The notes under the pieces: model-generated
Told to the model about the DNA's origin: nothing
The model's database searches: none
Seen by the model: the letters and a program-made list of their open reading frames with translations, nothing else
Position numbers and translations under genes: made by a program
Shown: piece after piece, positions 25,944 through 34,257 of the stretch
Numbering within the stretch: position 1 is the first letter of the stretch
Layout of the letters: every line of letters starts with the position of its first letter
DNA from: a bacterium
GTDB taxonomy: Bacteria; Planctomycetota; UBA1135; UBA2386
NCBI GenBank assembly: GCA_024743115.1
Contig: JANSXC010000031.1
Coordinates: forward strand, 1 to 60,202
DNA: 60,202 nucleotides
Direction of reading: 5' to 3'

Positions 25944-26804
25944 ATGAACCAGGAGCCGGACTCACCAGCGGCCGAAAGCCCGACCGTCAGCGTCCTGATG
26001 TCGGTGTTCCGACCGGACCCGGCGCAGTTTCGCCGGGCGCTCGTGAGCATCCTGGAACAGGAATTCCGCGACCTCGAACTCATCGTCGTAGAGGACCCGT
26101 CGGAGGTCGACGTCGCACCGGTGCTCGCGGAACGCCCCGATCCGCGCATCCGGCACGTCAAGAACCCGCGCCCCGTGGCCCTCGCGGCGTCGCGCAATCA
26201 GGCCCTCGCGCTCGCCCGCTCCGAGTTCGTCGCGATCGCGGACGCCGACGACATCTGCCTGCCCCATCGCGTCGGGGACCAGGTCGCGTTCCTACGCGCC
26301 CACCCCCAGGTCAGCCTCTGCGGCGGCCAGATCGAGGTCATCGACGACACGGGGCGCTCGCTGGGTTACCGGCACTACCCGTGTGACCCGAAGACGCTCG
26401 CGACCACGCTGCGGCGCTACAACGCGATCGCGCATCCGACCGTACTCGCGCGCCGGGCGGCGCTGACCGCGGTCGCGGGCTACGACGTCGACGCGGGGTC
26501 AGGCGAGGACTACGACCTCTGGTCCCGCCTCGTCGTCGCGGGCCACGCACTCGCCAACCTCGACCGCGTCGTGCTGCAGTATCGCGTGCACGAGGGCAGC
26601 ACCAAGGCGACGCGACTGCGGGCGACGCTCGATGCGACCCTGCGCGTCAAGCGAACCTACTGGCGGGCGCAGATGGGATTCGGTGACCGCGCTCGCATGC
26701 TCGGTGAACGCGCGCTGCGACTGCTGCCCGCGGGCGTCGTGCAGTGGCTGTTCCTGCGCCGTCACCTGCGGCGGCTGCCGCCATCCGAGGCCGCGCGCGG
26801 ATGA
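25944..26804 (+). CDS. Glycosyltransferase family 2
   Basis: 286 residues with VSVLMSVFRPDPAQFRRAL, IVVEDPS (where most GT2 enzymes have DDGS), IADADDIC and GSGEDYDLWSRL. The EDPS form is common in a GT2 subgroup that makes O-antigen and capsule sugars. The ATG at 25944 follows a good -10 element; the open frame upstream is not GT-like. Its stop overlaps the following gene (ATGA), which begins a chain of four coupled genes to 29918. Confidence 0.86.
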   Translation: MNQEPDSPAAESPTVSVLMSVFRPDPAQFRRALVSILEQEFRDLELIVVEDPSEVDVAPVLAERPDPRIRHVKNPRPVALAASRNQALALARSEFVAIADADDICLPHRVGDQVAFLRAHPQVSLCGGQIEVIDDTGRSLGYRHYPCDPKTLATTLRRYNAIAHPTVLARRAALTAVAGYDVDAGSGEDYDLWSRLVVAGHALANLDRVVLQYRVHEGSTKATRLRATLDATLRVKRTYWRAQMGFGDRARMLGERALRLLPAGVVQWLFLRRHLRRLPPSEAARG

Positions 26805-27967
26805 CCTCGGGCCTGTCGATCGTGCGCGTGATGCCGTTCTTCCACCTGCGGCGCGGCGGCAGCGTGGCGCAGGCCGAACTGACGTGCGCCGAGCTCGGCA
26901 GGCGCGGCCACCGCGTGCGGGTCGTCACTTCGGACCTCGATCAGGCGCGCGACATTCCGCGCGACGAGTGGTTCGCGCGCGACGGCTACGAGGTCTACCA
27001 CGCGAGCGTCGGCAAGCTCGGCCGGATGGTGCCGTATCGCCAACCCGAACTGCACCGCCCCCTCTCCGAGGCCTGCGAGACGGCGAACCTGCTCTGCACG
27101 AACGTTGGCCTGAGCTGGACCGGCGCCCTCACGCGCCGCTGCGCGCGAGCCGCCGGACTGCCGTACGTGTTCAACGCCGAAGGCGCGCTCTGCCCCGTTC
27201 GCCTGCGCGACAAGCGGCTGCGCAAGGCCGCGTTCCTGACACTCTACGAGCGCCGGACCATCCGCGAGGCCACCGCGATCCACGCGCTGACGCAGAAGGA
27301 CGAGGCCGACGCAATCCGGCAGGGCGCTGTACCGGAGCGCGTGCACGTGATCCCCAACGGCGTCGAGCTGCCGAGCTCCCCGCCCGATCGCGACGCGGCC
27401 CGCGCCCGGCTCGGCTGGGACGGCGACGACTTCGTCGTGCTCTTCCTCGGTCGCCTCACCGCGATGAAGGGACCGGACCGCCTGCTCGCCGCCGCGCTGC
27501 CACTGCTGCGTGCGAATCGTGCACGCCTGGTGCTCGCAGGCCCCGACGACGGCATGGCCAACACCCTGACGCGCAGGGCGGCAGAACACGGGGTGCTCGA
27601 TCGCGTGGCGCTCCCGGGCCTCGTGACCGGCCGAGAACGCGCGGACCTCTGGTCCGCGGCGGACGCGTTCGCGTTGCCATCGGCAAGCGAAGGGCTACCC
27701 CTCGGCCCCCTCGAGGCCGCAGCCCACGGCGCGCCCCTGCTCGTAAGCCCCGCCTGCCACCTGCCCGAGGTCGCCGAGTTCGACGCCGGCGCAATCGTCG
27801 AACCCGACGTCGATACGCTGCGCGCGGCGCTGACCGAGCTGGCCGACAAGCCGGAACTCCGCCAGCGACGCTCTGCCAACGCCCGCCGCATGATCGCGGA
27901 GCATTTCGCGCTGGCGCGTGTCGTCGATCGGCTCGAGGCGCTCTACCGCGAGGTCTGCGGCATATGA
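26801..27967 (+). CDS. Glycosyltransferase family 4
   Basis: 388 residues. The N-terminal half begins IVRVMPFFHLRRGGSVAQAE, a donor-domain glycine loop. The C-terminal half has VIPNGVEL, FLGRLTAMKGPDRLL and SASEGLPLGPLEAAAHGAPLLVS, which supply the conserved EX7E glutamates and the sugar-nucleotide pocket. Probably a retaining transferase acting on the lipid-linked glycan inside the cell. It starts and stops within ATGA overlaps, so translation is likely coupled to both neighbours. Confidence 0.86.
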   Translation: MTSGLSIVRVMPFFHLRRGGSVAQAELTCAELGRRGHRVRVVTSDLDQARDIPRDEWFARDGYEVYHASVGKLGRMVPYRQPELHRPLSEACETANLLCTNVGLSWTGALTRRCARAAGLPYVFNAEGALCPVRLRDKRLRKAAFLTLYERRTIREATAIHALTQKDEADAIRQGAVPERVHVIPNGVELPSSPPDRDAARARLGWDGDDFVVLFLGRLTAMKGPDRLLAAALPLLRANRARLVLAGPDDGMANTLTRRAAEHGVLDRVALPGLVTGRERADLWSAADAFALPSASEGLPLGPLEAAAHGAPLLVSPACHLPEVAEFDAGAIVEPDVDTLRAALTELADKPELRQRRSANARRMIAEHFALARVVDRLEALYREVCGI

Positions 27968-28389
27968 ATCCGAACGCCAAGCGACTCGCGACCGGGCTCC
28001 TCGGGCTCGTCGTCGTGCACGCGCTGTGGGGCCTGCTGCGCCTCCCGAGCCGCGTCGCCGCCCGCCGACTGTCGGAGATCGCGCAGTACCGCGAACACGG
28101 CGCCGTGAACTACTTCCTCGGCGCGACCGGCAAGCGCGAGGACGGCGGCGCCGCGGCCGTCGACTGGCTGCTCGAAAACTCCGCGCCGAACGCTGTCGTG
28201 CTCTGGCGCGGCGAGACCAAGGGCGCATTCGAACTCGCGAGCGGCCTGCTGGCGCCCCGCTGGCTGGTGCACAGAAACCACGTATCCACCGCGGCCCGGG
28301 AGTACCGCGGCCGACCACTCGCCGGCGACGCGCGGGGCATCGCCGTGCTCGTTGGCGCTGGCGAGCGCGTCGAACTGGAGTTCCGATGA
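27964..28389 (+). CDS. Small membrane-anchored protein of unknown function
   Basis: 141 residues, not recognised. One hydrophobic helix (about 9-26) near the N-terminus is followed by a soluble alpha/beta segment of about 110 residues, with NAVVLWRGETKGAFELASGL and a strand-rich C-terminus. Its place between a GT4 and a GT-C-like gene, with ATGA overlaps on both sides, suggests it partners the membrane transferase that follows. It could be an accessory subunit or a small lumenal domain split from the larger protein. Confidence 0.65.
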   Translation: MNPNAKRLATGLLGLVVVHALWGLLRLPSRVAARRLSEIAQYREHGAVNYFLGATGKREDGGAAAVDWLLENSAPNAVVLWRGETKGAFELASGLLAPRWLVHRNHVSTAAREYRGRPLAGDARGIAVLVGAGERVELEFR

Positions 28390-29918
28390 TCCGGACTCTG
28401 GACCTGCTCACCCGCGGAGCGTTCCTCGGGCTCGCGATGTTCGCGATCCTCGCGCACCTGCTGCTGCTTCTCGGCACGACCGTGCCCGGGTGGCCGCTGC
28501 CCGTGCTGCTGGCGCTCGGCTGGGGCGCGGCGAACTGGACGGCACAACCCCTCGCAACCGCGCGACCCCACGGGCAGCAACACAGCCGCACTCGAACCCG
28601 CGCCATCGTCGCCCTGACAATCCTCGTCATCACGGGCACGACATGGATCCTTGCGCTCGGCGCAACGGACACCCCATCGCGCTTCTGGGACGGCCTCGTG
28701 ACTTGGGACGTGCGCGCGAAGTTCCTGACGCTCACGCCGACGCTCGAGCAGGGCTACTTTCGCGACCCCGCGGTCTACGCCCACAGCCGCGACTACCCCG
28801 TGCTGCAGCCGCTGCTCATCGCGCTCGGCAACCGCACCCTCGGCGGCGAGTTCGGGCGCCTCTTGTTTCCGCTGCTCTACCTGCTCAGCACGGCCACGAT
28901 CGCCAGCACGCTGCTGCGTGCGCGGGTGCGCACGGAGATTGCCACCCTCGCGGCACTCGCCTTCGCCATCACGCCAATGCTCGTCAACCCGACGAGCGGC
29001 GGTGCCGATTCGGGCTACGGCGAACTGTTCCTGACAACCGCGATGCTCGGCGCCGGCGCCGGCATCCTGACGCGGCAGCCGATTCAACTCGCGGCCAGCC
29101 TGGTGCTCGTCGTGGCCGCCAAGCCCGAAGGCCTGCTCTACGCGCTCCTGCCGGCGACTGTCGCGTTCGCGCACGGGGATCGCCGGCTCTGCTACGCGGG
29201 CGTGCTCGGCTGGACGATCGGCGCCCTGGCCTGGTTGCCGGTGCAGTACGACCTCAATCACTTCGGTGCCACGCCACCTGCCATGCTGTGGTTCGGGATC
29301 TGCGGCGTCGCAACGCTCGCACTCGGGCTCGTTCATGGCTGCGAGCGGCTCGGAGTCACGCCGCGGACCCGCCAGCGCTGCGTGCTCGTCGGTGCGCCCC
29401 TCGCGCTGCTCGCGCTGCCGCTCCTCGCCGGCGTCCTCGGTTCCCTCGGCGGCACACTCACGACCTACTTCGGCGAGAGCGACCGCGCCTGGGAACGGCT
29501 GCCGCGACTCTTCAGCGTGCTGCTCGGGCTCGCGGACCATGCGCTGATCCGCCTGCGGTTCGTGTTCGCCTACTGGGCCGTGCTGCTCGCTGCGATGATG
29601 CTGTGGCTCAGGCGCCGCGAACGCCCCACCGCCAACGCGCTCGGCGCGCTGCTCGTGCTGGGAGCCGTGACCACGTTCGTTCCGTTCCTGCTGTCGCCCG
29701 AGGACGACCTCGAACACCACCTGCGCTCGACGATGTCGCGCCTGCTCCTGCACTGGCTCGGCATCGCGTGGCTCTTCGTCGGCTGGGCCCTGAACTCGGC
29801 GTGGCCGGACCGCACGACCAACAACCATCCCGCGGGCGCGCCGATCGACGACCCGCGGATCGGCTCAGTGCTCGACACCCACGATGGAGGTCACGCGATT
29901 GCTCAACCGGATGCCTAG
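28386..29918 (+). CDS. Polytopic membrane protein, probable GT-C glycosyltransferase
   Basis: 510 residues with about twelve membrane helices. The first large outer loop contains WDGLVTWDVRAKFLTLTP and YFRDPAVYAHSRDYPVLQPLL. Acidic residues in this loop followed by a P-x-x-x-P region resemble PMT/ArnT-type GT-C enzymes, but the family is not certain. It likely works on the outer face with a polyprenyl-phosphate sugar. It is the last gene of the locus. Its final 54 bases overlap the convergent PPC-domain gene, an unusually long overlap for two protein genes. Confidence 0.68.
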   Translation: MIRTLDLLTRGAFLGLAMFAILAHLLLLLGTTVPGWPLPVLLALGWGAANWTAQPLATARPHGQQHSRTRTRAIVALTILVITGTTWILALGATDTPSRFWDGLVTWDVRAKFLTLTPTLEQGYFRDPAVYAHSRDYPVLQPLLIALGNRTLGGEFGRLLFPLLYLLSTATIASTLLRARVRTEIATLAALAFAITPMLVNPTSGGADSGYGELFLTTAMLGAGAGILTRQPIQLAASLVLVVAAKPEGLLYALLPATVAFAHGDRRLCYAGVLGWTIGALAWLPVQYDLNHFGATPPAMLWFGICGVATLALGLVHGCERLGVTPRTRQRCVLVGAPLALLALPLLAGVLGSLGGTLTTYFGESDRAWERLPRLFSVLLGLADHALIRLRFVFAYWAVLLAAMMLWLRRRERPTANALGALLVLGAVTTFVPFLLSPEDDLEHHLRSTMSRLLLHWLGIAWLFVGWALNSAWPDRTTNNHPAGAPIDDPRIGSVLDTHDGGHAIAQPDA

Positions 29919-31238
29919 CGAGTTGTAGGCCGAGTCGAGCACCGCAACCTGCTTCTCGAGGGGCAGCCCCATGAGCAGTGGATCGGCCGGCAGCGGGAAC
30001 GCCCAGAAGTGATTGCCCTGCGCATCGGTCGTCGAGAAGTCGACGACCGGGTCGTCGACCTCGGACACGCAACCCGGGGCGCCGAAGACTCCGAGCGCAA
30101 GCCCGGGGGTTCGCGGCAGCAGGTTGTAGAGCCGCGCGATCAGCCGACTCGGCGGCACGTTCGTGAGATCGACGTAGTAGGTCGTGCCGATGATCGGCAG
30201 CTCGGGCCGCACGGCGAACGGTCCGCTCGCGAGCCGCGTGCCGAGTCGCGGTACACCGTTCGAGGGACCACAGCCACCGGGTCGAATCAGCGTCAGCGCG
30301 GGCCCGCTCGGCATCGTGGGCGCAAAGTCGACGTCGAGTGCGTAGTTGCCGGCCCCGTAGTCACTGACGACCGCGAAGTAGGTGCCCGCCGCCTGTACCT
30401 GGTAGCGCAGCAACGAATAGAACCCCGGACCACCGTCGTCGTCGATCGCGAGCGGCTGGAAAGCAGCGTCACAGACGTGGAGCACGGTGTCGGCAGCGGT
30501 CGGCACGGGCCCGCCGCTCGTAGCCAACGTCAGCAGCCCCGGCGACTGGATGACGAGCTCATAGAAATCGTAGTCGGCGCTCGCAGTAGTGAAGCCGGGA
30601 CCACGCGCTCCCACCGAGATCGCGCCGGCGGCGACCGACCGCAGCGGCGTCGGCGTCGGCGCCCCACCGCTGAGCCGTGGATCGTTGGGTTCGGACGACT
30701 CCGCGATCGCCGTCGCCGGCTGGGTCGGTCCGACGAGCTGGCCGGGCGGCAGCGACTCGAGATCGAGCGTGTAGCTGCCGGTCGTCTGGCCGTCGAACCC
30801 GCGGACCTGAACGTAGTACGTGCCGGGCGCGAGGAAGCCCTCTTCGAGTAACGAATAGCTGCCGTGCGTGAGCTGCGACCCGTCGTCGACGGCCTGCAGC
30901 AACGCCGCGGAGTGATCGAACAACGCGAGCCGCGTGTCGCCGGCCTGGGCACCGATCCCGGGTGCCGTCCAGAGGCGCACGTCAGCCGCCTGCGGCAGGA
31001 AGAACCGGAACCAGTCCTCGTCGCCCGGCCCGAGCTCGCCATAGGACTGCGCCCCGAGCAGATGGTTCTGCGCGGTCGCGGGACCGTCATTGGGCTCCTG
31101 CTCCGGCAACCCTTGCGCGGGCAGGCTCACGGCGCACGCCAGCGCAAGGGCGGCGGCAAGTCGTGGGCTGGCGGAACTGGAAGGCGAGACGCCCGGAGCA
31201 GGGACCCCGGGCCCTGAAGACAACGCGACAGGGAGCAT
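29865..31238 (-). CDS. Secreted protein with two PPC domains and a C-terminal FGAPGC domain
   Basis: 457 residues. A hydrophobic signal segment (about 27-41) ends at a Gln after ALPA-type residues. Two bacterial pre-peptidase C-terminal (PPC) beta domains follow, starting at EQEPND (about 46) and SSEPND (about 180). A third domain (320-457) begins PGGCGPSNG, includes FGAPGC at 385-390 and ends SNRVTSIVG. The same third domain occurs in the protein at 41400-42443. PPC domains often sit beside secreted hydrolases, but no catalytic domain is present here. The ATG at 31238 leaves about 25 unusual residues before the signal core, so a later start is possible. The gene converges on the GT-C gene. 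Confidence 0.72.
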   Translation of the reverse strand: MLPVALSSGPGVPAPGVSPSSSASPRLAAALALACAVSLPAQGLPEQEPNDGPATAQNHLLGAQSYGELGPGDEDWFRFFLPQAADVRLWTAPGIGAQAGDTRLALFDHSAALLQAVDDGSQLTHGSYSLLEEGFLAPGTYYVQVRGFDGQTTGSYTLDLESLPPGQLVGPTQPATAIAESSEPNDPRLSGGAPTPTPLRSVAAGAISVGARGPGFTTASADYDFYELVIQSPGLLTLATSGGPVPTAADTVLHVCDAAFQPLAIDDDGGPGFYSLLRYQVQAAGTYFAVVSDYGAGNYALDVDFAPTMPSGPALTLIRPGGCGPSNGVPRLGTRLASGPFAVRPELPIIGTTYYVDLTNVPPSRLIARLYNLLPRTPGLALGVFGAPGCVSEVDDPVVDFSTTDAQGNHFWAFPLPADPLLMGLPLEKQVAVLDSAYNSLGIRLSNRVTSIVGVEH

Positions 31239-31294
31239 GTGGCGGTGGTGACAGACGAGGAGGTCATCCGCGGTGCCGCAGCCCCGCGAACGCT

Positions 31295-31309
31295 GCGATC
31301 ATAGATCGC
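31295..31309. promoter_or_regulatory. Palindrome overlapping a TATGAT -10 element
   Basis: GCGATC-ATA-GATCGC is a perfect inverted repeat. It covers a minus-strand TATGAT (31303-31298) that lies about 60 bases before the PPC-domain gene. A repressor bound here would block that promoter. No clear -35 is seen. Confidence 0.25.
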
Positions 31310-31323
31310 TCCGGCGACGAATC

Positions 31324-32208
31324 CTACGACCGCGCGCGCGGCAGATCGGCAAAGCCGAACTTCGCGTGTAACACGTTGAAGAAATGCGTCGGGCTCGGAA
31401 TCAGATGGCGAAACCGCGCCTCCGAAGGGCGCAGTTCGGCACGACCACCGAGCGGGATCTGCAGCTGCACCTGGCCGTCGATCTGACAAGAAGCCTGCCG
31501 CTTGAGTCCGGTCTCCACGACCTCGATGTCGACACCAGCCCCCACCGGCAGAACGATGGGCCGCGCAGTGAGCGTGTGCGACGCCAGCGGTGACAGCACG
31601 AGCGCGTCGAGACTCGGCACGAGCACGGGCCCACCCGCCGCCATCGAGTACGCCGTCGAGCCCGACGCCGTCGCCGCGATCAGTCCGTCGCCGCGATAGG
31701 TCGCGACGTCGATCTCGCCGCGCCAGACCCGCAGCGCAATCATCCCGCCAATCGAGCGGCGGGTGACGACCGCATCGTTGAGGAACTGCACGGGCTCGGA
31801 TCGTGCGCCACCTGGCTCGACCGCCGTGCACGTCATCATCAGCCGGGTCTCCTCGTGCAGATCGCCGGCCAGCAGCTTCGTCAACGCGAGTTCGGTCTGC
31901 TCCTGCTCGAACGCCGTCAGGAACCCGAGCCGGCCGCAGTTGATCCCGAGCGTCGGGCGCTGCCGCTGCGCCATGCGACGCGCCGCCGCGAGCAACGAAC
32001 CGTCGCCGCCGAACACGACGACGCAATCCGCATCGTTGTCCGCGAGCGAGGACTCGCGATCGGTGATGATCGCGACTTCGCACCCCCGCGCCCGCAACCA
32101 CTCGGCGTGGCGCAGGACGAGTGCCTTGGTGCCGCCCTTGCGCTCGTCGCCAACGACGGCGATCCGTCGCGGCGGCGCGCTGACCGGATTCGAGCGGTCG
32201 GCGTTCAC
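31324..32208 (-). CDS. nadK: NAD kinase
   Basis: 294 residues. NAD kinase makes NADP from NAD and ATP (or polyphosphate). The diagnostic GGDGS lies at 67-71, followed by the NAD-binding LND in FLNDAVVTR and the signature DGLIAATASGSTAYSMAAGGP. The C-terminal beta domain is complete. The GTG at 32208 is chosen because it lies 7 bases after the dxs stop; an ATG at 32262 would overlap dxs by 47 bases. Sharing an operon with dxs makes sense because isoprenoid synthesis consumes NADPH. Confidence 0.92.
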   Translation of the reverse strand: MNADRSNPVSAPPRRIAVVGDERKGGTKALVLRHAEWLRARGCEVAIITDRESSLADNDADCVVVFGGDGSLLAAARRMAQRQRPTLGINCGRLGFLTAFEQEQTELALTKLLAGDLHEETRLMMTCTAVEPGGARSEPVQFLNDAVVTRRSIGGMIALRVWRGEIDVATYRGDGLIAATASGSTAYSMAAGGPVLVPSLDALVLSPLASHTLTARPIVLPVGAGVDIEVVETGLKRQASCQIDGQVQLQIPLGGRAELRPSEARFRHLIPSPTHFFNVLHAKFGFADLPRARS

Positions 32209-32215
32209 GCCGCGG

Positions 32216-34195
32216 TCAGTTCGAGACGCCGAGCGAGCGCTCGGACGGCACGGAATCGGCACTCAGGAAGCGCGCCGCCACGTGCTCGGCCGAGAGGCCA
32301 CAGTGCTCGACGACCTGGTTGCGCGACATGTGCTCGAGGATGTCGTCGGGAACACCCATGACCTCCACCTGCGCCCGCACGTGCCCATGGCTCGCGACGC
32401 ATTCGAGAACCGTGCTGCCGAACCCGCCGACCTTGACGTGGTCTTCGAGCGTCACGACGCGATCGTGACGATCGCAGAGCGCCAGGATGCCCTCTTCGTC
32501 GAGCGGCTTGCAGAAGCGCGCGTTGACGACCTCGACGTGCACGCCGCGCTTGTCGAGCAGCGCCGCTGCTTCGAGCGCCGTCTGGACCATGTGACCGTAC
32601 GCGACGATCGCGCCGTCACTGCCCGGCCGCAGGATCTCCATCTTGCCGAGCTCGATCGGCTGATGCTTGCCGGACCAGCCGACGAGTTCATGGCGATGCG
32701 GCGCGTTGCCGCGCGCGTACCGCACACCGCTCGGACCGGCCAACGTGAGCGCGAACTGCATCATCTCGTGCAGCTCGTGACCGTCCTTCGGCGCCATGAG
32801 CGTGATGCCCGGCATGCAGCGCAGGTAGGCGATGTCGTAGAGGCCGTTGTGCGTCGCCCCGTCCTCACCGACGAGCCCGGCACGGTCCATCGCGAACACG
32901 ACCGGCAGGCGCTGCAGGATCACCTCCTGGAACACCTGGTCGTAGCCGCGCTGGAGGAACGTGGAGTAGATCGCGCAGATCGGCCGCATGCCGCTCGTCG
33001 CGAGACCCGAGGCCATCGCCACCGCGTGCTGCTCGGCGATCCCGGCGTCGACGAAGCGGTCGGGGTACTTGTCCCGGAACTCCATGAGCCCGGTGCCGTC
33101 CGGCATCGCCGCGGTGATCGCGATGACGCGATCGTCGGCCTCGGCGAGCTTGTCCATGCTGTCGCTGAACCACGCGGTCCAGGCGCGCCCCGGCTTGGTG
33201 ACCGGCACGACCGGCGGCAGCACGGCCGGCTCGACCGGCACCTTCTTGGCCGGCTTCTGCGCCGCCTTCTTCTGGGGCTTGGCCGCGTGCGCCCGGTCGT
33301 AGCGATCCTCACTGCCCGGCACGCCCTTGCCCTTCTCGGTCATGACGTGGAGCAACGTGACGCCATCGAGGTTCTTGCACTGCTCGAGCGCCTCTGTGAC
33401 CTCGCCCATGTCGTGCCCGTCCACGGGGCCGAAGTAGCGGAAGCCGAGCTCCTCGAAAATGTGCCCCGGCGCGACCATGTTCTTGAGCATGTCGACCGTG
33501 TCGCCGAGCCGCGCATCGAGATCCTTGCCGACGAGCGGGATGGCCTGGATCAGGTTGTGGACCGTCTCCTTGGCGCGGTTGTAGAACGTGCCCGACCGCA
33601 GCTTGTTGAGGTAACGCGACAACGCGCCCACCGTCTTCGCGATCGACCAGCGGTTGTCGTTCAGGATGACGAGCAGCCGGGTATCCTCGAGCGAGCCCGC
33701 GTGGTTGAGCGCCTCGAACGCGACGCCGCAGCCCATCGCCGCGTCACCGACGACGGCCACCGAGTGGCGATCGAGACCGCGGATCTTGTCACCCATCGCG
33801 ATGCCGAGCGCCGCCGAGGCCGCGGTGCCCGCGTGCCCCATCAAGTAGGCGTCGTACTCCGACTCCCAGCGGTTCGAGAACCCACTGAGCCCGTCCTTCT
33901 GACGCAGCGTGTGGAAACGCGACTTGCGCTCCGTCAGCAGCTTGTGCGGGTAACACTGGTGGCCGACGTCCCAGACGAGGCGGTCGTTCTTGAAGTCGAA
34001 CAGGTAGTGCAGCCCGACCGTCAGCTCGACGACCCCCATGCCCGAGCCGAGGTGGCCACCGGTCATGCTCACGGTGTCCATGATGACCTGGCGAAGCTCG
34101 GCACAGAGCTCCGGCAGCTGGTCACGAGACAGACGCTTCAGCTCCTCGGGATTGTCGACTTGATCGAAGAGAGGCGTGCTCGACGGTTGGTCCAA
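32216..34195 (-). CDS. dxs: 1-deoxy-D-xylulose-5-phosphate synthase
   Basis: 659 residues. DXS joins pyruvate and glyceraldehyde 3-phosphate with thiamine diphosphate in the first step of the MEP isoprenoid pathway. SMTGGHLGSGMGVVELT, WDVGHQCYPHKLLT and GDAAMGCGVAFEALNHAG (thiamine diphosphate site) are all present, as is the C-terminal transketolase part with FVDAGIAEQHAVAMA. A Lys/Pro/Ala-rich insert (about 300-330) links the halves and is longer than usual. The start is a TTG at 34195 with GGAG 5 bases upstream. It lies 62 bases after the prenyl synthase gene. Confidence 0.94.
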   Translation of the reverse strand: MDQPSSTPLFDQVDNPEELKRLSRDQLPELCAELRQVIMDTVSMTGGHLGSGMGVVELTVGLHYLFDFKNDRLVWDVGHQCYPHKLLTERKSRFHTLRQKDGLSGFSNRWESEYDAYLMGHAGTAASAALGIAMGDKIRGLDRHSVAVVGDAAMGCGVAFEALNHAGSLEDTRLLVILNDNRWSIAKTVGALSRYLNKLRSGTFYNRAKETVHNLIQAIPLVGKDLDARLGDTVDMLKNMVAPGHIFEELGFRYFGPVDGHDMGEVTEALEQCKNLDGVTLLHVMTEKGKGVPGSEDRYDRAHAAKPQKKAAQKPAKKVPVEPAVLPPVVPVTKPGRAWTAWFSDSMDKLAEADDRVIAITAAMPDGTGLMEFRDKYPDRFVDAGIAEQHAVAMASGLATSGMRPICAIYSTFLQRGYDQVFQEVILQRLPVVFAMDRAGLVGEDGATHNGLYDIAYLRCMPGITLMAPKDGHELHEMMQFALTLAGPSGVRYARGNAPHRHELVGWSGKHQPIELGKMEILRPGSDGAIVAYGHMVQTALEAAALLDKRGVHVEVVNARFCKPLDEEGILALCDRHDRVVTLEDHVKVGGFGSTVLECVASHGHVRAQVEVMGVPDDILEHMSRNQVVEHCGLSAEHVAARFLSADSVPSERSLGVSN

Positions 34196-34257
34196 AGCGG
34201 CTCCACTGCAGAAGGTAGGACGGACGGGGATCGCCAGCCCTCATAGGACGTCAGCGC

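Noticed and set aside
26632..27963. Long open frame running into the 141-residue gene
   Set aside because: Its first 444 codons are Arg/Pro/Ala-rich and lie over a clear GT4 gene in another frame; only the part from 27964 looks real.
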